Below, piece by piece: positions 5,858 to 5,970 of a stretch of 5,970 bases of DNA (within the stretch, counting starts at the first letter, position 1; the number at the start of each line of letters is the position of its first letter). A model generated the notes under the pieces. That model was not told the origin of the DNA, made no database searches, and worked only from the letters and a program-made list of their open reading frames with translations. This DNA is from Dehalococcoidia bacterium (GTDB taxonomy: Bacteria > Chloroflexota > Dehalococcoidia > Dehalococcoidales > Fen-1064): positions 1 through 5,970 of the forward strand of contig PMBW01000099.1 in NCBI GenBank assembly GCA_003153075.1. The letters run 5' to 3'. Position numbers and translations under genes: made by a program.

Positions 5858-5970
5858 ATGAATGAAATTATAAAAGTAAAAACGTTCGACCTTGAGGAAA
5901 GAACCGCCAAGTTCACCGCGGATGTAATAGCTTTTATTAACGTTTGTCCGAAAACAATTGTGAATTTAGA
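5858..5970 (+). CDS. Four-helix-bundle protein, S23 / 23S-rRNA intervening-sequence family (N-terminal part only)
   Basis: The first 37 codons of a gene cut by the right edge. The protein begins MNEIIKVKTFDLEERTAKF and continues to CPKTIVNL. The pattern of a short start, then (Y/F)DLEERT.KF...V..F....PKT..N, is the usual N-terminus of the small (about 120-residue) four-helix-bundle family first known from intervening sequences in spirochaete 23S rRNA genes, and related in fold to the Avd accessory protein of diversity-generating retroelements. The family's cellular function is not established. Here it is not within an rRNA gene but follows purD. No Shine-Dalgarno precedes the ATG, and the leader is A/C-rich, unlike the neighbouring genes. 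Identification rests on about 37 residues, so it is good but not final. Confidence 0.8.
   Translation, partial: MNEIIKVKTFDLEERTAKFTADVIAFINVCPKTIVNL

Overview
The window holds five protein genes in two divergent blocks. They look bacterial and anaerobic. The left block (minus strand) is a tandem pair of tungsten-type aldehyde:ferredoxin oxidoreductase (AOR) family genes: a complete 604-residue copy (501-2315), followed by the first 120 codons of a second copy (1-362) that runs off the left edge. The right block (plus strand) is purine biosynthesis, with guaA (GMP synthase, 2660-4345) then purD (phosphoribosylamine-glycine ligase, 4528-5790). A gene for a small four-helix-bundle protein of the S23/23S-rRNA-intervening-sequence family starts at 5858 and runs off the right edge.

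AOR enzymes are oxygen-sensitive and use reduced ferredoxin, so the host is probably an anaerobe. Shine-Dalgarno sequences and sigma70-type promoters point to a bacterium. A member of the Chloroflexota (Dehalococcoidia-like) or an anaerobic Firmicutes-like lineage would fit. This is an impression from general sequence style, not a demonstrated placement.

The 344-bp AT-rich gap between the blocks (2316-2659) carries two divergent promoters that can be read directly. The minus-strand one has perfect TTGACA and TATAAT boxes 16 bp apart and drives the AOR genes. The plus-strand one has CTGACA and TATAAT boxes 17 bp apart and drives guaA. The guaA -35 box lies inside a five-unit 7-bp tandem repeat, and each promoter overlaps a short inverted repeat. 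The two AOR genes are separated by a 138-bp spacer with a perfect 12-bp GC-rich hairpin that has a GAAA tetraloop in the transcribed strand. This may be a terminator or an RNA-processing/stability element.

In the purine block, guaA has an unusual N-terminal extension of about 50 residues with no alternative ATG, GTG or TTG start before the glutaminase domain. purD must start at TTG, because a stop codon lies two codons upstream. Between them is a 182-bp spacer in which I recognise no gene or riboswitch. Directly after the purD stop comes a 67-bp, almost G-free, CAAAT-rich repetitive leader, then the four-helix-bundle gene, which has no Shine-Dalgarno. That unit looks like something inserted at the end of the purine block rather than part of the pathway. 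I found no clear previously undescribed multi-gene system. The repeat-embedded promoter and the CAAAT-leader/four-helix-bundle unit are the most interesting signals.
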